From Methanococcus maripaludis C5 (lineage in GTDB: Archaea > AGJL01 > Methanococci > Methanococcales > Methanococcaceae): DNA of 64,000 nucleotides. Below are positions 51,202-63,413 of this stretch, piece after piece (the first letter of the stretch is position 1; every line of letters begins with the position of its first letter). The translations under genes were made by a program, and so were the position numbers. Location of the stretch: NCBI RefSeq assembly GCF_000016125.1, contig NC_009135.1:124001-188000 (forward strand), given 5' to 3'. Below the pieces are notes generated by a model. That model was not told the DNA's origin, made no database searches, and worked only from the letters and a program-made list of their open reading frames with translations.

Positions 51202-51408
51202 CTTAAACCACCGTTCAATGTTCAAATAAAAAAATCTATACGTTATTATGTAAATTGGGGTTAAATAACTTTTCAAAAAAATAAAAAATAGTATACCATA
51301 ATTACTCTGAACAATGGTCGAAAATAAAATTACTCCCCATACACTTTGGAATGAGGTGTTATTTTTTATATCAATGTTTTTATAAAAATGTTTTGATTTA
51401 ATAATGCG

Positions 51409-51452
51409 AAAAAAAGAAGTTTTATTGCAATCCTCAACTCTCAGATTGCAAT
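51409..51452 (-). terminator. Hairpin plus T-run terminator after rps10
   Basis: On the minus strand, 34 bases past the rps10 stop, a perfect 9-bp stem (ATTGCAATC with GATTGCAAT) has an 11-base loop. A T-rich run ending in seven Ts (complement of 51409-51415) follows. It closes the large transcription/translation operon. Confidence 0.55.
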
Positions 51453-51485
51453 ACGTCTGGCTTTTGCGATTTAAACGAATTAAAA

Positions 51486-51794
51486 TTAGTTTCTCAATTC
51501 AATTTCGATTTGAACTGTGTCTGGAATTCTAACTTTCATGATGTGTTTCATGGTTCTTTCGTCAGCTTCAATGTCGATAACTCTTTTGTGAACTCTCATT
51601 GTCCATCTGTCGAATGATGAGGAACCTTCACCATCTGTTGATTTCCTTGTTGTAACTTTTAACGCTTTTGTTGGTAATGGAATTGGACCTGCCATGTCTA
51701 CACCAGTTTTTTCAGCAATAGCTTTAATCTGGTTGCATACACCGTCTAATTCTGTGTGTTGTGTGCTTGATAATTTAATTCTTGCTTTTTGCAT
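51486..51794 (-). CDS. rps10: Small-subunit ribosomal protein uS10
   Basis: The 102-residue protein shows the S10 pattern: [34 protein letters not shown] and [15 protein letters not shown]. It lies 50 bases after tuf and is the last gene of the operon, the usual archaeal order fusA-tuf-rps10. Confidence 0.96.
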   Translation of the reverse strand: MQKARIKLSSTQHTELDGVCNQIKAIAEKTGVDMAGPIPLPTKALKVTTRKSTDGEGSSSFDRWTMRVHKRVIDIEADERTMKHIMKVRIPDTVQIEIELRN

Positions 51795-51843
51795 AATATT
51801 CCTCTTTTTCCGTGTTTTAATAAGAAAAAAAAGTTAAGCTAAA

Positions 51844-53130
51844 TTATTTGTTTTTAGCTGTAACTTGGATTGCCATACCTGCAGCAACTGTCATACCCAT
51901 ATCTCTGATTGCGAATCTACCGAGTTGTGGGATTTCTTTAACGCTTTCCATAACTAATGGTTTTGTAGGCATTAATTTAACGATTGCAGCGTCACCAGCT
52001 TTTAAGAAGTCTGGGTTTTCTTCTAAAACTTCACCAGTTGCAGGGTTTAATTTTTTCTGTAATTCCATGAATGTACATGCAATTTGTGCTGTGTGTGCGT
52101 GGAATACAGGTGTGTAACCTACTGTCATAACTGATGGGTGTTGTAAAACAACAATTTGTGCTGTGAAATCTGCAGCAACTGTTGGAGGGTTTGTTGTGTG
52201 TCCTAAAACGTCTCCTCTTTTGATGTCTTTTTTACCAACACCTCTTACGTTGAAACCGATGTTGTCTCCTGGTTCAGCGCTTGGTAATTGTTCGTGGTGC
52301 ATTTCCACAGTTTTAATTTCCCCTACTGCTCCTGCAGGTTCGAAGATAACTTTGTCTCCTGGTTTGATGATACCTGTTTCAACTCTTCCTACTGGAACTG
52401 TACCTACACCAGTGATTGAGTAAACATCTTGGATAGGTAATCTTAATGGTAAGGTTGTTGGTTTTTCAGGTGGTTGGAACGCATCGATAACTTCTGCAAG
52501 TGTAGGTCCGTTGTACCATGGTGTTTTGTCGGATTTTTTGAATACGTTGTCACCGTGGAGTGAAGCAACTGGTACGAATGTGATGTTGTCTGGGTTGAAT
52601 CCAACCATTTTTAACAATTGGTCGCCTAACATCTTTTTCATTTCGTTGTAGTCAGCTTCTGAGAAGTTTACTGTGTCCATTTTGTTGATTGCAACAGCTA
52701 ATTGTGAGATACCGAGTGTTCTTGATAAGAATACGTGTTCTCTTGTTTGTGGTTGAATACCTGATTTAGCATCGTCAACGTTTACAACTAAGATGGCTGC
52801 ATCAGCTTGTGAAGCACCAGTGATCATGTTTTTAATGAAGTCTCTGTGGCCTGGGCAGTCTACGATTGTAACTTCGTATTTTGCGGTAGGGAATTTTTTG
52901 TGAGCTACGTCAATTGTAACCCCTCTTTCTCTTTCTTCCTTTAAACCGTCCATAACGTAAGCAAATTCGAATCCTGCTTTACCTTTTTCTTCAGCTTCTT
53001 TTTTTAATCTTACGATTAACTGTGGGTCGATAGCTCCACCGTCTAATAATAATCTTCCTACTGTTGTTGATTTACCAGCATCTACGTGTCCGATAAATGC
53101 AACGTTAAGAATTGGTTTTTCTTTTGCCAT
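51844..53130 (-). CDS. tuf: Elongation factor 1-alpha
   Basis: The 428-residue GTPase has GHVDAGKST (G1), DCPGH (G3) and NKMD (G4) motifs and two beta-barrel domains. It carries aminoacyl-tRNA to the ribosome, and its exchange factor is the EF-1beta at 20620. The ATG at 53130 has GGAGG eight bases upstream; an upstream ATG at 53136 overlaps that site. A TATA box in the 84-base gap after fusA suggests its own promoter. Confidence 0.97.
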   Translation of the reverse strand: MAKEKPILNVAFIGHVDAGKSTTVGRLLLDGGAIDPQLIVRLKKEAEEKGKAGFEFAYVMDGLKEERERGVTIDVAHKKFPTAKYEVTIVDCPGHRDFIKNMITGASQADAAILVVNVDDAKSGIQPQTREHVFLSRTLGISQLAVAINKMDTVNFSEADYNEMKKMLGDQLLKMVGFNPDNITFVPVASLHGDNVFKKSDKTPWYNGPTLAEVIDAFQPPEKPTTLPLRLPIQDVYSITGVGTVPVGRVETGIIKPGDKVIFEPAGAVGEIKTVEMHHEQLPSAEPGDNIGFNVRGVGKKDIKRGDVLGHTTNPPTVAADFTAQIVVLQHPSVMTVGYTPVFHAHTAQIACTFMELQKKLNPATGEVLEENPDFLKAGDAAIVKLMPTKPLVMESVKEIPQLGRFAIRDMGMTVAAGMAIQVTAKNK

Positions 53131-53191
53131 AATCATTCCTCCATAAGAGCATGTGTTTAGTCGATTTTTGTAATATCATAGTGAAAAAGGG

Positions 53192-53203
53192 TATATATAT
53201 TTT
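53192..53203 (-). promoter_or_regulatory. Probable TATA box of tuf
   Basis: On the minus strand AAAATATATATAC lies just after the fusA stop and about 65 bases before the tuf start. A start site about 25 bases downstream would give a leader of about 35 bases. High demand for EF-1alpha makes an extra promoter plausible. Confidence 0.5.
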
Positions 53204-53214
53204 ATGGTAATTGA

Positions 53215-55398
53215 TTATTCAGATTTTAAACCTTTTCTGTCTCTAATCTGTTTAACAATTTTAGGTTGAAGCTCTCCTGGAACTTTTTCAAAGCCTGAGA
53301 ACTCAACGCTCCATAAACATCTACCTTGGGTAGCCCCTCTAATTGCACCAGCAAATCCGAACATTTCAGCAACAGGTACTGAGGATTTGATGATTGACAT
53401 GTCTCCTTCTTGTTCCATGTCGAGGATCTGTCCTCTTCTGTTGTTGATTTCTTTCATACCGTCTCCCATGTAGTCTTGCGGGGTGTTGATGTAAACACTT
53501 TGCATAGGTTCGAGGAGAACTGGTTTTGCTTGGCTAACTGCATCTCTTACCCCGAATCTTACAGCAGGGATAATTTGAGCAGGACCTCTGTGGATTGCAT
53601 CTTCGTGGAATGTTGCATCCATTAATTTGATTTTTACGCCCTGAACTTTTTCAGCTGCGAGTGGACCGTTTCTTACACCTTCTTTGAAACCTTCGATAAT
53701 TAACTCTCTAGCTTCATCGAGTTGTACGATACCTCTTGTCATGTTTACAATCATGTTTCCGTTGTAAATTGACATTACTTTTTTAGCTTGATCTTTTTCA
53801 AGACCTGCTTCAACTAACCTTGCTTCACCATCAGCGGTAGTTTTCTTTTTGTAGTCTTCATCGTGAAGTTTACCTTCTACGTATGCAGCGTATACGGATT
53901 CTTCCATAGGCTCTGCAATCATGTAGAGCTTGTTGTGTTTGTTTGGTGATTTTCCTTCGATTTCTGGGGATGTGCCCATAATCGTTTCTCTGTAAACAAC
54001 GATTGGTTCACCGACATCTACTTCAATTCCACCATCTCTTCCGATTTTGGTGTTTGTGATAACTTCGATGTGGAGCTCACCCATACCGCTGATTAAGTGT
54101 TCACCGGTTTCTTCGTTGATTTCTACTCTTACTGTGTTGTCTTCTCTTGCAATCTGTCTTAAGATTTCAATTAATTTTGGCAAATCTTTAGTGTTTTTAG
54201 CTTCGATTGCAACAGTGATAACTGGTTCAGAGGTGTGGCTTAATGATTCAAATCCAGGTTCTAAGATTTCTGAAGGGCTGCATACTGTTTCACCAGCAGT
54301 AGCTTCTCTTAATCCTGTTAAAGCACAGATGTTACCTGCTGAAATGCTTGGCACCTGAACTCTTTCAGCACCCATGAAAATTGAAACTTGTTGGGCTCTT
54401 GCTTTCTGTTTTGAACCAACGAGGTAGAGATCGTCTCCTTGTTTGATTCTTCCTGAAAACAATCTGCATGCGGAAATTGCACCAGCGTGTTTATCAACGA
54501 TAATTTTTGTAACAACACCTGCGAGAGGTCCGTTAGGGTTACACTCAACCATTGATTTACCGATAGCTGATTCAGCATCTCCTTTCCAGATATTTGGAAT
54601 TCTGTACTTCTGAGCTTGGAGTGGGTTTGGTAAGTGTTTGATTGACATGTCAAGAACAACTTCGTGGAGCGGAGCTTTGTCGGCTAATTCTCCTTGTTTT
54701 TCTTGTTCACAGTAGTCAATAATATCTTTGAATGAAATTCCTGATCTTTGCATGTATGGAACTGAAATAGCCCAGTTGTTGTATGCTGAACCGAAAGCAA
54801 CTTTTCCGTTTGCAACGTCACATAACCATTCGGTTTTGAATTCTTCAGGGGCCATTTTTTCGATTAACTTGTTAACTTCTGCAATGATTTTCATGAATCT
54901 TCCCTGTAATTCTTCAGGGGTTAATTTCAACTCATTGATCAATCTGTCAACTTTGTTAATGAATAAAACAGGTTTAACTTTTTCTTTTAATGCCTGTCTT
55001 AAAACAGTTTCAGTTTGCGGCATAACACCTTCAACTGCACAACATACAACAACAGCACCATCAATTGCTCTCATTGCTCTTGTAACGTCACCACCGAAGT
55101 CAACGTGACCAGGGGTGTCAATTAAGTTGATTAAGTATTCTTTTCCGCCGTATTCGTGTACCATTGAAACGTTTGCAGCGTAGATTGTGATACCTCTTGC
55201 AGCTTCTTCTTCATCGAAGTCGAGTGCAAGCTGGTCTCCAGCTAATTCTTTTGAGATCATACCTGCTCCTGCAAGCAAGTTGTCTGATAATGTTGTTTTA
55301 CCGTGGTCGATGTGAGCACAGATACCCATATTTCTAATTTGGTCGTGCGTTTCCATTAAGGTTTTAACCTTTTCAACCATTTTTGCTCTTCTTCCCAT
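53215..55398 (-). CDS. fusA: Elongation factor 2
   Basis: The 727-residue translocation GTPase has [16 protein letters not shown] and NKVDR motifs, and a domain IV with the diphthamide loop [11 protein letters not shown]. It begins [15 protein letters not shown]. The ATG follows GTGAGATT. A TTTATAATT in the 103-base gap after rps7 could be an extra promoter. Confidence 0.97.
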   Translation of the reverse strand: MGRRAKMVEKVKTLMETHDQIRNMGICAHIDHGKTTLSDNLLAGAGMISKELAGDQLALDFDEEEAARGITIYAANVSMVHEYGGKEYLINLIDTPGHVDFGGDVTRAMRAIDGAVVVCCAVEGVMPQTETVLRQALKEKVKPVLFINKVDRLINELKLTPEELQGRFMKIIAEVNKLIEKMAPEEFKTEWLCDVANGKVAFGSAYNNWAISVPYMQRSGISFKDIIDYCEQEKQGELADKAPLHEVVLDMSIKHLPNPLQAQKYRIPNIWKGDAESAIGKSMVECNPNGPLAGVVTKIIVDKHAGAISACRLFSGRIKQGDDLYLVGSKQKARAQQVSIFMGAERVQVPSISAGNICALTGLREATAGETVCSPSEILEPGFESLSHTSEPVITVAIEAKNTKDLPKLIEILRQIAREDNTVRVEINEETGEHLISGMGELHIEVITNTKIGRDGGIEVDVGEPIVVYRETIMGTSPEIEGKSPNKHNKLYMIAEPMEESVYAAYVEGKLHDEDYKKKTTADGEARLVEAGLEKDQAKKVMSIYNGNMIVNMTRGIVQLDEARELIIEGFKEGVRNGPLAAEKVQGVKIKLMDATFHEDAIHRGPAQIIPAVRFGVRDAVSQAKPVLLEPMQSVYINTPQDYMGDGMKEINNRRGQILDMEQEGDMSIIKSSVPVAEMFGFAGAIRGATQGRCLWSVEFSGFEKVPGELQPKIVKQIRDRKGLKSE

Positions 55399-55501
55399 AA
55401 TCTCACTCTTTTATTTTTTGAGCAGTTCATAATATGTAACCAGTAGTTACCAAATTATGATACTTGGTTAATTATAAAGAAATAATAAAAAATATTTAAA
55501 T

Positions 55502-56068
55502 TTATCTTGCAGATTGTGCAACTCTTTCTTTTTCTTCTTTTTTCCTAACAGCAAAGCTTTTTTGCATGTCAGCTTTTGAAGCAAAGATGATTTCGTCTGC
55601 TAAGCATTGAGCAACGGTTTTTTTGTTTTTATGTGCACTGTCTGAAGCACCGAGAGCGATGTTTCTGAAAGCAGTGTCTAATCTTCTTGATGGTGAAACA
55701 TCAACGGACTGTAAGAATGCGATTCCCCCGTAAGAGATTCTTGTTGTTTCTTCTCTAGGTCCTGAATTTTCTAAAGCATCAACTAAAACTTGAACAGGGT
55801 TTTCTTTTGTCCTGTTTTCAATAATTGCTAAAGCTTCTTCAACAATTGCTAAAGTTTCGTGTTTTTTACCGGTGTTGTTTTGGTTAGCCATTAATTTGTT
55901 AGCTAATCTTTCTACAATGTTCATTTTAGCTTTATCAAAGCTTTTCTTTGTATTTCTTCCTGCAGTATGTGGAACTAAAACTGGAGCTACACTAATGTAG
56001 GATTTTAAACTTGGGTCTTTAACTGTGACAGTTTCACTGTCCCATTTACCAAATAATTTGATTTCCAA
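55502..56068 (-). CDS. rps7: Small-subunit ribosomal protein uS7
   Basis: The 188-residue archaeal S7 has [31 protein letters not shown] and [20 protein letters not shown]. It nucleates assembly of the 30S head. It follows rps12 by 33 bases. Confidence 0.96.
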
Positions 56069-56101
56069 TTTTTCACCCTTTTTTCTTTTTTAGATCTTAA
56101 T

Positions 56102-56545
56102 TTATCTTTTAACTTTTTCCTGTCTTCCTCTGACAAGCTCTCTGATTGAGTTTTTACCAACCATTACAACTTTGTACCTAACTCCAGGGATATCCCCTTT
56201 AGCCTGTCCTGATGGACCACCGATACCTTCGATAACAACTTCGTCGTGTTCATCAATGAAGTTGATAGCGTGGTTTCCAGGTGCAAATGCTGTAACTTGT
56301 CTACCGTTTTTGATTAACTGAACTCTAACACATTTTCTGATAGCAGAGTTTGGCTGTTTTGCTTCGAGACCTACTTTCTCAACAACAATTCCTCTTCCCA
56401 TTGGAGCACCTTCTAATGGGTCAGCTTTTAATTTTAAGCTCAATGCTTTGTTCACGTATTTGTAGTGGTGCCATCTGCTTGCTTTTCTTTTCAAAAGTAA
56501 TTTTCTTCCTGCGAATTCTCCTTTTGGAGATTTACTTCCTGCCAT
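56102..56545 (-). CDS. rps12: Small-subunit ribosomal protein uS12
   Basis: The 147-residue protein has the S12 decoding-centre blocks [17 protein letters not shown] and [26 protein letters not shown] precedes the ATG. It starts nine bases after nusA. Confidence 0.97.
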   Translation of the reverse strand: MAGSKSPKGEFAGRKLLLKRKASRWHHYKYVNKALSLKLKADPLEGAPMGRGIVVEKVGLEAKQPNSAIRKCVRVQLIKNGRQVTAFAPGNHAINFIDEHDEVVIEGIGGPSGQAKGDIPGVRYKVVMVGKNSIRELVRGRQEKVKR

Positions 56546-56554
56546 AAAATCACC

Positions 56555-57076
56555 TTATTGGTTTTCTTCAGCTTCAACATTTGTAGATGATTCTGCTGCT
56601 TTTTCAGGTATTTCTTCCTGTTTTGGTTTTTTATCGTTATCTTTTTTTAAACCAGCAACGACTTTGATATTTTTAACACCTGCAAGTCTTCCTGCAATGT
56701 CAACTGCCCTATCAATGTTTTTTCCTTTGTCTCCGATAACAGCTCTCCTTAATCTTGGATGAACTCTAACGTAAACTACTAAATCGTCACTAAATTTTTT
56801 AGTCCAGACATCTTCCAACTCGATTGGTGCAAAAATGTTTTTAATGAACTGTTTTGCATCTTCGGAGTATTCGATTAAGTCTATTTTTTTACCGAATTTT
56901 TCGGTTGCATTTCTCACATTTTCGCCGCCTTTTCCTATTGCAGCTCCAATGTCGCCTTCCTTAACAACGAAAACAATCTTTTCGTCATCAGAAGTACTAT
57001 CAATCACGTTAGCGCCAGTCATCTTTTCGAAGAGGCTGATTCTCATGATATCTTCTGTATTAAGTTTAATTCTCAT
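56555..57076 (-). CDS. nusA: NusA-like transcription factor
   Basis: The 173-residue protein is made of two KH domains: GAAIGKGGENVRNA and RAVIGDKGKNIDRA. It lacks the N-terminal polymerase-binding and S1 domains of bacterial NusA, as is normal for archaea. A charged tail (KKDNDKKPKQEEIPEK) ends it. The ATG at 57076 is preferred over a TTG one codon earlier. It sits between rpl30e and rps12. Confidence 0.93.
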   Translation of the reverse strand: MRIKLNTEDIMRISLFEKMTGANVIDSTSDDEKIVFVVKEGDIGAAIGKGGENVRNATEKFGKKIDLIEYSEDAKQFIKNIFAPIELEDVWTKKFSDDLVVYVRVHPRLRRAVIGDKGKNIDRAVDIAGRLAGVKNIKVVAGLKKDNDKKPKQEEIPEKAAESSTNVEAEENQ

Positions 57077-57092
57077 CAACCATCACCCACGG

Positions 57093-57395
57093 TTATTCTT
57101 CATTGTTAACGTTTAAAATAGCCGAGTTACCAGGTTCTAAAACCAACAATGCGGAAACAGGGAATGGTTTTCCACAGATAGCTCCAAGTTCGATTGAAGT
57201 TGCCTGGTGTGTGTAAACCGGGGTTTCTGAAAGTTTTGTGTAGTAAAAAATGTCTTCTTTAACGTCTTTTGCACAGTTGTCTGCAACGATTACTAACTGG
57301 CCTTCGCCGTGTTTTATGTTTTTAATAGCCTGTTTTGTACCTAAGACTACGTTTCCAGTGTCCACTGCTACTCTTATAGCTCTGTTTATGTCCAT
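57093..57395 (-). CDS. rpl30e: Large-subunit ribosomal protein eL30
   Basis: The 100-residue protein has [21 protein letters not shown] and [14 protein letters not shown], the eL30 pattern. The ATG at 57395 has GGAGGT at good spacing; an earlier frame from 57413 is not supported. A 214-base gap separates it from rpoA2 and contains promoter-like sequences. Confidence 0.95.
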   Translation of the reverse strand: MDINRAIRVAVDTGNVVLGTKQAIKNIKHGEGQLVIVADNCAKDVKEDIFYYTKLSETPVYTHQATSIELGAICGKPFPVSALLVLEPGNSAILNVNNEE

Positions 57396-57495
57396 ACTAG
57401 ACCTCCTTCTCATTATATTCTCCAGAGGGTTTTCCTATGCAATTTGGAAATTAATGTCCCTATGAATATACGAACTAGTTAATAGTTACATGTTA

Positions 57496-57503
57496 CTTTT
57501 ATA
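57496..57503 (-). promoter_or_regulatory. Probable TATA box of the rpl30e-nusA-rps12 segment
   Basis: In the 214-base gap after rpoA2, the minus strand reads GCAAAGGTATAAAAG, with a purine-rich BRE-like stretch before TATAAAAG, 100 bases before rpl30e. A second TTTATAAT lies further upstream. It probably lets the ribosomal part be transcribed apart from the polymerase genes. Confidence 0.5.
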
Positions 57504-57609
57504 CCTTTGCATCAAACAAGAACTCTCTAATTATAATTAAAGGATCTAAGTGGGTATTATAAACGGTATAAAAAACAATTGTCTTAAAAATAATTAAAAA
57601 AGTATTAAA

Positions 57610-58779
<1,170 letters not shown>

Positions 58780-58814
58780 CTAGAAATAGTTTTAATTTAA
58801 GAAATTGAAAATAA

Positions 58815-61484
58815 TTAATTTTCATATTTTGAAGTAACTTTTGTGAATACTTTATCTAAATCTACACCTTTTCCGTGGTCTGCTTTTGCAGGGTCTACCA
58901 AGTCTTCCCCGTATTCAAACTGAACAACGAGTCCTCTTGAATCTCTTACAGTACCATCGTATTCTGCTCTAATATCCTGTAAAGCATTTACGAGTCTTCT
59001 CTGCATGTAACCAGACTGTGCAGTCCTGACCGCCTGATCCACAAGACCTTCTCTACCACCCATTGCGTGGAAGAAGTATTCTGTTGGTGCTAATCCTTTT
59101 TTGTAGCAACTTCTAACGAATCCGTGTGATTTTGCATCTAAACTTCCTTTTCCAAAGTGCGGAAGGGTTCTGTCTCTGTAACCTCTAAAGACCCTACCCC
59201 CCCTAACTGATTGCTGACCAACGCTTGCAGCCATCATCGTAATGTTAAGGAGCGAACCTCTTGCACCAGTTCTTGCCATCAGAGCCGCGTGGTTTTCTTT
59301 ACTTAAATATTTTTCAGCAACGTTACCAGCTTGGTCTCTTGCTTTACCCAAAATCTGCATGATGTATGCTTCTCTGGATTCTTCAACACCTCTTCCGGGG
59401 AGGGATTCTAAAGTTCCGTTTTCATATTTTTCAACGATATCTTCGACATCCTGTTCAGCTTTATTTAATAAATCCTGAATTTCCTGAATTGCTTCAGCAG
59501 GAATATCTTCATCGTCAATACCTGTCGTAAATCCTTTCAAAACCATTGCTTTTATTGACATTTTGGTTGCAGCATCAAGGAATAATCTTGCATCTTCTGA
59601 ACCAAAGTCTTTTACAAGGGTGTTTAATACAATTCCAGCTTCTGAACCAAATCCGTTTTTATCGATTACTCCACGTAATAGTTTTCCATTTCTTATTACC
59701 ACGTAAGCATCGTGTTCACATTCTTCTTTGGTACAGTTATCACATTTTTTACAGATTTTTGCTCTATACTGTAAGCTCAATCCTTCTGGAAGTGTTTTAC
59801 TGAATAATGTTTTTCCGCTGTAGTATTCCACTTTATTTTCAACGAGATCGGGTTCGCCAAGATCTAAATTGAGTCCAGAGCTATTTAATAATGTTAAAGC
59901 TTCGTCTTTTGTAAATAACGAACTTGTAAGGATGTATGCTCCTGAAATAAAGTCGTGAATTCCACCGATGATTGGACCACCAAATCTTGGGGAAACAATG
60001 TGTTTTTCAACGAGCATTAAGTTTTCAGCTTCAGCTCTCGCTTCTTCAGACTGTGGGACGTGAACGTTCATCTCGTCACCATCGAAATCCGCGTTGTAAG
60101 GTGGACATACACACAAGTTGTGTCTGAAAGTTCTGTATGGAAGAACTTTTACTTTGTGTGCCATGATTGACATTCTGTGAAGTGATGGCTGCCTATTGTA
60201 CAACACAATGTCTCCGTTTGAAAGGTGCCTTTCAACAACCATTCCATCGGTTATATTTTCTACCCACATGTCTTTGTTGGCATCAGTAATTTTTATTTTG
60301 TATTCTTCTTCTTTTCCATCTTTAGTTCTTACTTTCTTAACCACGTAGTTTACCCCGGGGTGGGTGTCAGCTCCGTTTCTTAGAAGTGTTCTTACTTTTT
60401 CAATGTTGTAAGGTGTAACTTTTTCAGGAACAGTTAATTCTTTTGCGATTAATTTCGGAATACCAACTTCGTTGATACTGAGTCTTGGGTCAGGTGAGAT
60501 AACAGTCCTTGCAGAGAAGTTTACCCGTTTACCTGCTAAGTTGTGTCTGAACCTACCTTCTTTACCCTTTAACCTTTGAGCAAGTGTTCTAAGAGGTCTT
60601 CCACTTCTGTGTCTTGCTGGGGGAATTCCTGGTGCTTCATTATCAAAGTAAGTGTTTATGTGGTACTGTAATAAGTCCCATAAATCTTCAATAATCAAGT
60701 TTGGAGCTCCACCGTTGATATTTTCTTCTAACCTCTGGTTAATTCTGATAATATCAACTAATTTATGTGTTAAGTCATCTTCACTTCTTTCTCCACTTTC
60801 AAGTGTGATTGAAGGCCTAACCGTTACTGGAGGAACTGGTAAAACTGTCAAAACCATAAATTCAGGTCTTGCAACTTTTGCATTAATTCCTAATAATCTA
60901 CAGTCTTCAGCAGGAATTTTTTCTAAAATTTCTCTAACTTCTGATGATGTTAACTGTTTTTGAGCTTTTCCATCTAATTGGTGGTATGCAGTAGGTTTAT
61001 CGTATTTTACATCTGCTTTAACTTCACCACATGAAGGGCAGACGCTACCTTTTGCAGCTTCTTTTAATAAATCATCACAGAGTGTCCAAGGGTCTCCGCC
61101 ATCTTCTTCGAGTTTGGCCATTTTTTCTAAGTATTCATCCCTTTTTAGCTCTGTAATCGCAACTTTTCCACAGTGTGGGCACACTGCTTTTAAGATTTTA
61201 TAAATATCTTTTGCAAATCCTATATGGATTACTGGTTTTGAAAGTTCAATATGTCCGAAATGTCCAGGACAAGTTCCTACTCTTCCACTGCAGCTTTTAC
61301 ATACTAATCCAGGGTCAATAACACCGAGTCTAGTATCCATCAATCCACCGTCAATTGGGTATCCGTCATCATCGTAGGTGTCTGCGGTAACGATTTTCGC
61401 AACTGACATGGTTCTTATCTGTTCAGGGGAGAGCAATCCAAATGTAATATCTCCGATTTCCTTTGGAACATCAAATCTATCCAT
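58815..61484 (-). CDS. rpoA1: DNA-directed RNA polymerase subunit A'
   Basis: The 889-residue subunit has the N-terminal zinc-binding CKSCSGRVGTCPGHFGH near residue 62, a second cysteine cluster, and the catalytic NADFDGDEMNVH near residue 462, whose aspartates hold the active-site magnesium. The ATG at 61484 follows GGTGAAACAT. No intein is present. Neighbours are rpoB1 and rpoA2. Confidence 0.98.
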   Translation of the reverse strand: MDRFDVPKEIGDITFGLLSPEQIRTMSVAKIVTADTYDDDGYPIDGGLMDTRLGVIDPGLVCKSCSGRVGTCPGHFGHIELSKPVIHIGFAKDIYKILKAVCPHCGKVAITELKRDEYLEKMAKLEEDGGDPWTLCDDLLKEAAKGSVCPSCGEVKADVKYDKPTAYHQLDGKAQKQLTSSEVREILEKIPAEDCRLLGINAKVARPEFMVLTVLPVPPVTVRPSITLESGERSEDDLTHKLVDIIRINQRLEENINGGAPNLIIEDLWDLLQYHINTYFDNEAPGIPPARHRSGRPLRTLAQRLKGKEGRFRHNLAGKRVNFSARTVISPDPRLSINEVGIPKLIAKELTVPEKVTPYNIEKVRTLLRNGADTHPGVNYVVKKVRTKDGKEEEYKIKITDANKDMWVENITDGMVVERHLSNGDIVLYNRQPSLHRMSIMAHKVKVLPYRTFRHNLCVCPPYNADFDGDEMNVHVPQSEEARAEAENLMLVEKHIVSPRFGGPIIGGIHDFISGAYILTSSLFTKDEALTLLNSSGLNLDLGEPDLVENKVEYYSGKTLFSKTLPEGLSLQYRAKICKKCDNCTKEECEHDAYVVIRNGKLLRGVIDKNGFGSEAGIVLNTLVKDFGSEDARLFLDAATKMSIKAMVLKGFTTGIDDEDIPAEAIQEIQDLLNKAEQDVEDIVEKYENGTLESLPGRGVEESREAYIMQILGKARDQAGNVAEKYLSKENHAALMARTGARGSLLNITMMAASVGQQSVRGGRVFRGYRDRTLPHFGKGSLDAKSHGFVRSCYKKGLAPTEYFFHAMGGREGLVDQAVRTAQSGYMQRRLVNALQDIRAEYDGTVRDSRGLVVQFEYGEDLVDPAKADHGKGVDLDKVFTKVTSKYEN

Positions 61485-61534
61485 ATGTTTCACCGTGGTT
61501 TTAGACCTTTTTAATAAAAATAAAATAATTTAAG

Positions 61535-63370
61535 TTATGCTCTATCTTTTAATTCTAATTTTGGATCGATTCCCATACTCTTAAGTTCATCCAACAATAA
61601 TTTGAATGCATAAGCAATTTTTACAGGCGGGATCTTTCTGTTATCCTGAATGTCTTCTGATTCACCACAAACTGGACAGAATTTCATGCCCCTCTTGTAA
61701 TCGAAGATTGCAATTTCACCACATTTTGCACAAACGTAGTCTTCGTGAGGGTCTGATTCATCGAGAAGTCTTTCTTTAAGGAGCATTGCAGCACCGTGGG
61801 CAACTAATACATCTCTTTCCATTTCCCCAAATCTAAGGCCTCCTTCTCTTGCCCTACCTTCGGTAGGTTGTCTTGTAAGAACTTGGATTGGCCCCCTGCT
61901 TCTTGCGTGGATTTTTCCAGCAACCAAGTGGTGTAGTTTCTGGTAGTATGCAACTCCAACGAAAATATCGCACTCTAATTTTCTACCTGATTTTCCATCG
62001 TACATTGCTTCTTTTGCATGGTGTTCGAAGCCGTATTTTTCAAGGCCTTCTCTTAATTTCCATTCGCTTTCGCCGCTGAAAATTGTTCCGTCGATTCTTC
62101 TGCATTCTAAAGAACCAACTTTACCGCCAATCATTTCAAGAACCTGTCCGATAGTCATTCTCGAAGGAATTGCGTGTGGGTTGATAATTAAATCTGGAAT
62201 TACTCCATCTTCGGTGTATGGAAGGTCTTCTTGTGGAACAATAAGTCCGATAACGCCTTTCTGACCGTGTCTGGATGCAAATTTGTCACCAAACTCAGGA
62301 ATTCTTAAATCTCTAACTCTAACTTTTCCAAGTCTGTTTCCTTCTTTCGTTTCACTTAAAATTACAAGGTCAACGATTCCTTCTTCACCGTGTCTGATCG
62401 TAACGGAAGTGTCTCTTCTTTGTGATTTTGTTTGAAGGGTGATTTCCTGTTCTTCTAAAAATCTCGGAGGTGACGTTTTTCCTAAAATTACATCTCCAGA
62501 TCTTACATTGGATTCAAGGTCGATTAAACCATCGTCCCCTAAGTTTCGGTAAGCATCCTCAGCTCTGTAACCTCTAACTCCTTTTTCAGGAACTTCGAAT
62601 TTATCGAGTTGTCCCCCCGGGTATCTTTTTTCAAAGCTTTCGTAGCTTCTAAAGAATGTACTTCTACCAAGACCTCTTTCAAGGGATGCTTTGTTGATAA
62701 TGAACGCATCCTCCATGTTGTAGCCTTCGTAACTCATAACTGCTACAACGAAATTCTGTCCAGCAGGTCTTTTGTCAAATCCTAAGATTTCCTGGTGTTT
62801 TGTTCTTACAAGAGGAACTTGTGGGTAGTGGAGTAAGTGTCCTCTTGTATCCATTCTCCATTTTATGTTTGCCATAGGAATTCCAAGTGACTGTTTACTC
62901 ATCGCAGCAGCCATCGTAATCCTTGGAGCTGAATTGTGTTCTGGGTATGGAGCAACACCTGCACCGATACCTAAAATAACAAGAGGGTCGATTTCAATGT
63001 GAGTGTTTTCCTCAGTTATTTCATCTTCGTACATCGCAATTCTTGCGTTTTCTTCTTCTTCAGCATCTAAGTATTCAATAACACCTGAATCAACTAGTTC
63101 ATGAAAAGTTAATTCTTGAGCATCTACTTTTTCGAGTAATTCTTGTGTTAATTTTGAAGCACCGTTTTCAACTACAACTAATGGTCTTACAGCCCTTCCA
63201 CCATCGGTCGAAATGTGTACATCGTTGCTCTCTTCATTGAATGAAATTGACGTACTTGGTGATAATTTTCCACTTCTCCTGTTTTCCCTTAAGTTTTTAA
63301 CAAGTGTTTCAGGGTCTTCTGTGGTATCGATCAATTTCCCGTTAACATATACATTTGTCTGTTTTTCCAA
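61535..63370 (-). CDS. rpoB1: DNA-directed RNA polymerase subunit B'
   Basis: The 611-residue subunit is the C-terminal half of the split second-largest subunit. It has [33 protein letters not shown] and a C-terminal zinc ribbon (CAKCGE, CPVCGE). The start is TTG at 63370, five bases after AAGGTGG; a GTG at 63379 lies in the site. B is divided into B' and B'' in methanogens. Confidence 0.97.
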   Translation of the reverse strand: MEKQTNVYVNGKLIDTTEDPETLVKNLRENRRSGKLSPSTSISFNEESNDVHISTDGGRAVRPLVVVENGASKLTQELLEKVDAQELTFHELVDSGVIEYLDAEEEENARIAMYEDEITEENTHIEIDPLVILGIGAGVAPYPEHNSAPRITMAAAMSKQSLGIPMANIKWRMDTRGHLLHYPQVPLVRTKHQEILGFDKRPAGQNFVVAVMSYEGYNMEDAFIINKASLERGLGRSTFFRSYESFEKRYPGGQLDKFEVPEKGVRGYRAEDAYRNLGDDGLIDLESNVRSGDVILGKTSPPRFLEEQEITLQTKSQRRDTSVTIRHGEEGIVDLVILSETKEGNRLGKVRVRDLRIPEFGDKFASRHGQKGVIGLIVPQEDLPYTEDGVIPDLIINPHAIPSRMTIGQVLEMIGGKVGSLECRRIDGTIFSGESEWKLREGLEKYGFEHHAKEAMYDGKSGRKLECDIFVGVAYYQKLHHLVAGKIHARSRGPIQVLTRQPTEGRAREGGLRFGEMERDVLVAHGAAMLLKERLLDESDPHEDYVCAKCGEIAIFDYKRGMKFCPVCGESEDIQDNRKIPPVKIAYAFKLLLDELKSMGIDPKLELKDRA

Positions 63371-63413
63371 GGTATCCACCTTCTTAATTGACTAAATTCG
63401 TTCAATATTAAAT

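Noticed and set aside
49888-51276. Phosphohexomutase starting at 51276 with a hydrophobic leader
   Set aside because: The extra 25 residues are not part of the family, and a TTG with GGTGG upstream lies exactly at the conserved N-terminus.
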